From: Eutreptiella sp. 'Long Island Sound 2002'
Taxonomy: Eukaryota > Euglenozoa > Euglenophyceae > Eutreptiales > Eutreptiaceae
Direction: 5' to 3'
DNA: 64,000 bases
NCBI GenBank assembly: GCA_964036045.1
Contig: OZ038379.1
Span: forward strand, 186,210,495 to 186,274,494
How positions within the stretch are numbered: position 1 is the stretch's first letter; the number at the start of each line of letters is the position of its first letter. Below are positions 61,571 to 64,000 of this stretch, piece by piece. The translations under genes were made by a program, and so were the position numbers. A model generated the notes under the pieces. That model made no database searches and was not told the DNA's origin. It saw only the letters and a program-made list of their open reading frames with translations.

Positions 61571-63690
61571 AAACACATTTCACCCAATGCCAACACCTCA
61601 AACCCCCTTTTCAACTGCCCCCATGCCCTCAAAACATATTTCACACAGTGCGAACACCTATAACCCCCTTTTCAACTCCCCCCATGCCCTCAAAACATAT
61701 TTCACACAATGCCAACACCTCAAACCCCCGTTTCAACTGCCCCCATGCCTTGAAAACACATTTCACCCACCAATGCCAACACCTCAAACCCCCTTTTCAA
61801 CTCACCCCATGCCCTCAAAACATATTTCACATAGTGCCAACACCACACCCCCCCTTTTCAATTGCCCCCATGCCCTCAAAACATATTTCACCCAGTGCCA
61901 ACACCTCAAACCCCCTTTTCAACTGCCCCCATGCGCTCAAAGCACATTTCACCCAATGCCAACACCTCAAACCCCCTTTTCAACTGCCCCCATGCCCTCA
62001 AAACATATTTCACACAGTGCAAACACCTCAAACCCCCGTTTCAACTGCCCCCATGCCGCCAAAACATATTTCACCCAGTACCAACACCTCAAACCCCCTT
62101 TTCAACTGCCCCCATGCCCTCAAAACATATTTCACACAATGCCAACACCTCAAACCCCCTTTTCAACTGCCCCCATGCCCTCAAAACACATTTCACACAA
62201 TGCCAACACCTCAAACCCCCGTTTCAACTGCCCCCATGCCCTGAAAACATATTTCACCCACCAATGCCAACACCTCAAACCCCCTTTTCAACTAACCCCA
62301 TGCCCTCAAAACACATTTCACACAGTGCCAACACCTCAAACCCCCTTTTCAACTCACCCCATGCCCTCAAAACACATTTCACCAAGTGCCAACACCTCAA
62401 ACCCCCTTCTCAACTGCCCCCATGCCCTCAAAACAGATTTCACCCAGTGCCAACACCTCAAACCCCCTTTTCAACTGCCCCCATGCCCTCAAAACACAGT
62501 TCACACAATGCCAACACCTCAAACCCCCGTTTCAACTGCCCCCATGCCCTGAAAACACATTTCACCCACCAGTGCCAACACCTCAAACCCCCTGTTCAAC
62601 TCACCCCATGCCCTCAAAACACATTTCACACAGTGCCAACACCTCAAACCCCCTTTTCAACTCCCCCCATGCCCTCAAAGCACATTTCACACAGTGCCAA
62701 CACCTCAAACCCCCTTTTCAACTGCCCCCATGCCCTCAAAACATATTTCACCCAGTGCCAACACCTCAAACCCCCTTTTCAACTGCCCCCATGCCCTCAA
62801 AACACATTTCGCCCAATGGCAACACCTCAAACCCCCTTTTCAACTGCCCCCATGCGCTCAAAACACATTTCACCCAATGCCAACACCTCAAACCCCCTTT
62901 TCAACTGCCCCCATGCCCTCAAAACATATTTCACACAGTGCGAACACCTATAACCCCCTTTTCAACTCCCCCCATGCCCTCAAAACATATTTCACACAAT
63001 GCCAACACCTCAAACCCCCGTTTCAACTGCCCCCATGCCGCCAAAACACATTTCACCCACCAATGCCAACACCTCAAACCCCCTTTTCAACTCACCCCAT
63101 GCCCTCAAAACATATTTCACATAGTGCCAACACCACACCCCCCCTTTTCAATTGCCCCCATGCCCTCAAAACATATTTCACCCAGTGCCAACACCTCAAA
63201 CCCCCTTTTCAACTGCCCCCATGCGCTCAAAGCACATTTCACCCAATGCCAACACCTCAAACCCCCTTTTCAACTGCCCCCATGCCCTCAAAACATATTT
63301 CACACAGTGCAAACACCTCAAACCCCCGTTTCAACTGCCCCCATGCCGCCAAAACATATTTCACCCAGTACCAACACCTCAAACCCCCTTTTCAACTGCC
63401 CCCATGCCCTCAAAACATATTTCACACAATGCCAACACCTCAAACCCCCTTTTCAACTGCCCCCATGCCCTCAAAACACATTTCACACAATGCCAACACC
63501 TCAAACCCCCGTTTCAACTGCCCCCATGCCCTGAAAACATATTTCACCCACCAATGCCAACACCTCAAACCCCCTTTTCAACTAACCCCATGCCCTCAAA
63601 ACACATTTCACACAGTGCCAACACCTCAAACCCCCTTTTCAACTCACCCCATGCCCTCAAAACACATTTCACCAAGTGCCAACACCTCAA
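61571..63690. repeat. Higher-order repeat: 1,290-bp period
   Basis: The segment 61571-62400 matches 62861-63690 base for base apart from a few sites (for example a CCTTGAAAACACA against CCGCCAAAACACA difference at 61749 and 63039). It carries the rare marker CGAACACCTATAACC at 61651 and 62941. Left of it the offset is 1,229, so one 61-bp unit was gained or lost inside the block. Confidence 0.85.
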
Positions 63691-64000
63691 ACCCCCTTTT
63701 CAACTGCCCCCATGCCCGCAAAACATATTTCACCCAGTGCCAACACCTCAAACCCCCTTTTCTACTGCCCCCATGCCGCAAAAACATATTTCACCCAGTG
63801 CCAACACCTCCAACCCCCTTTTCAACTGCCCCCATGCCCTCAAAACATATTTCACACAGTGCCAACACCTCAAACCCCCTTTTCAACTGCCCCCATGCCC
63901 TCGAGACATATTTCACCCAGTGCCAACACCTCGAACCCCCTTTTCAACTGCCCCTTTGCCCTCAAAACACATTTCACCCAATGCCAACACCTCAAACCCC

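Larger units (their letters stand above)
28319..64000. repeat. 61-bp satellite array, about 585 units, open at the window end
   Basis: Head-to-tail copies of a 61-bp unit with the consensus blocks CCCATGCCCTCAAAACA(C/T)AT, TTCACCCA(A/G)TGCCAACACC, TCAAACCCCCTTTTCAACTG. Recurrent variants are TTTCACACAGTGCC, TTTCGGCCAGTGCC, CCCGTTTCAAC, TTTTCTACTG, ACCACACCCCCCC, a 64-bp form with CCCACCAGTGCC or CCCACTAGTGCC, a shortened form with CCCCCCACACATTTCACCC (35246, 36031, 36630, 39375 and a related 41630) and a 60-bp form with CACACATAGCAAC (52595, 54370, 54796, 61033). The + strand is very G-poor and the consensus lacks TAA, TAG and TGA in all frames, so ORFs up to about 2,057 codons arise with a 61-residue period. 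No unique DNA interrupts the array. Confidence 0.98.

Noticed and set aside
28319-64000. Giant + strand ORFs (up to about 2,057 codons) as repetitive Pro/Ser/His-rich proteins
   Set aside because: All three + strand frames are open for long stretches, the period is set by the 61-bp unit, unit-length changes shift frame freely, and there is no start context or non-repeat domain. Composition (very little G) explains the lack of stops.
28319-64000. CENP-B box in the TTTCGGCCAGTGCC unit variant
   Set aside because: Only the TTCG part fits; the A and CGGG positions of the box do not match. No support for CENP-B binding.

Overview
This window is eukaryotic nuclear DNA, most likely from a microbial eukaryote such as an alga or other protist. 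It carries canonical GT-AG spliceosomal introns (58, 66, 307 and 426 bp in the gene models below), tRNA-derived SINE-like elements, a reverse-transcriptase fragment and very large satellite arrays. It has no operons, Shine-Dalgarno sites or bacterial genes. The species cannot be named from sequence alone. Nearly all long open frames are artefacts of tandem repeats.

Layout. (1) 1-1996 is a 10-bp minisatellite (ATAGGCCCCC type). (2) About 1997-7606 is a 52-bp satellite of roughly 108 units, each a hairpin-forming inverted repeat. (3) 7611-12200 is G-rich DNA followed by a decayed mobile-element zone: a short ORF fragment, three copies of a palindromic AATTCGTACGAATT-rich element, a frameshifted minus-strand transposon-type gene, and a minus-strand pseudogene with a coiled coil and an in-frame stop. 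(4) 12957-13773 (minus) is a three-exon gene model for a small secreted protein: signal peptide, one PAN/Apple domain, short tail. (5) 14490-20600 holds minor tandem repeats, a tRNA-derived SINE, a GT/GGTTGG minisatellite, a damaged RING-finger fragment, a GC-rich decayed ORF and an RT fragment carrying YVDN. (6) 20700-24950 holds more small repeats and no convincing gene.

(7) 24964-25777 (minus) is the most notable gene. Four exons splice in phase into a 98-aa histone-fold protein of the H3 family, strongly diverged and with an enlarged loop 1. A CenH3/CENP-A-like variant is one possible reading. Its 5' side runs straight into a 61-bp satellite. The first two exons plus the array edge are duplicated almost perfectly 2,346 bp to the right (27579 onward), where the last two exons are missing, so the copy is a truncated pseudogene.

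(8) 28319-64000 is about 35.7 kb (roughly 585 units) of the same 61-bp satellite, running off the window end, with higher-order repeats of about 426, 785 and 1290 bp. The + strand of the unit is very G-poor and has no stop codon in any frame, which explains translated ORFs of up to about 2,000 codons; I do not consider them genes. A divergent H3-type gene at the edge of a homogenised satellite is the main lead. Whether the protein is centromeric and whether the array is a centromere are inference only.
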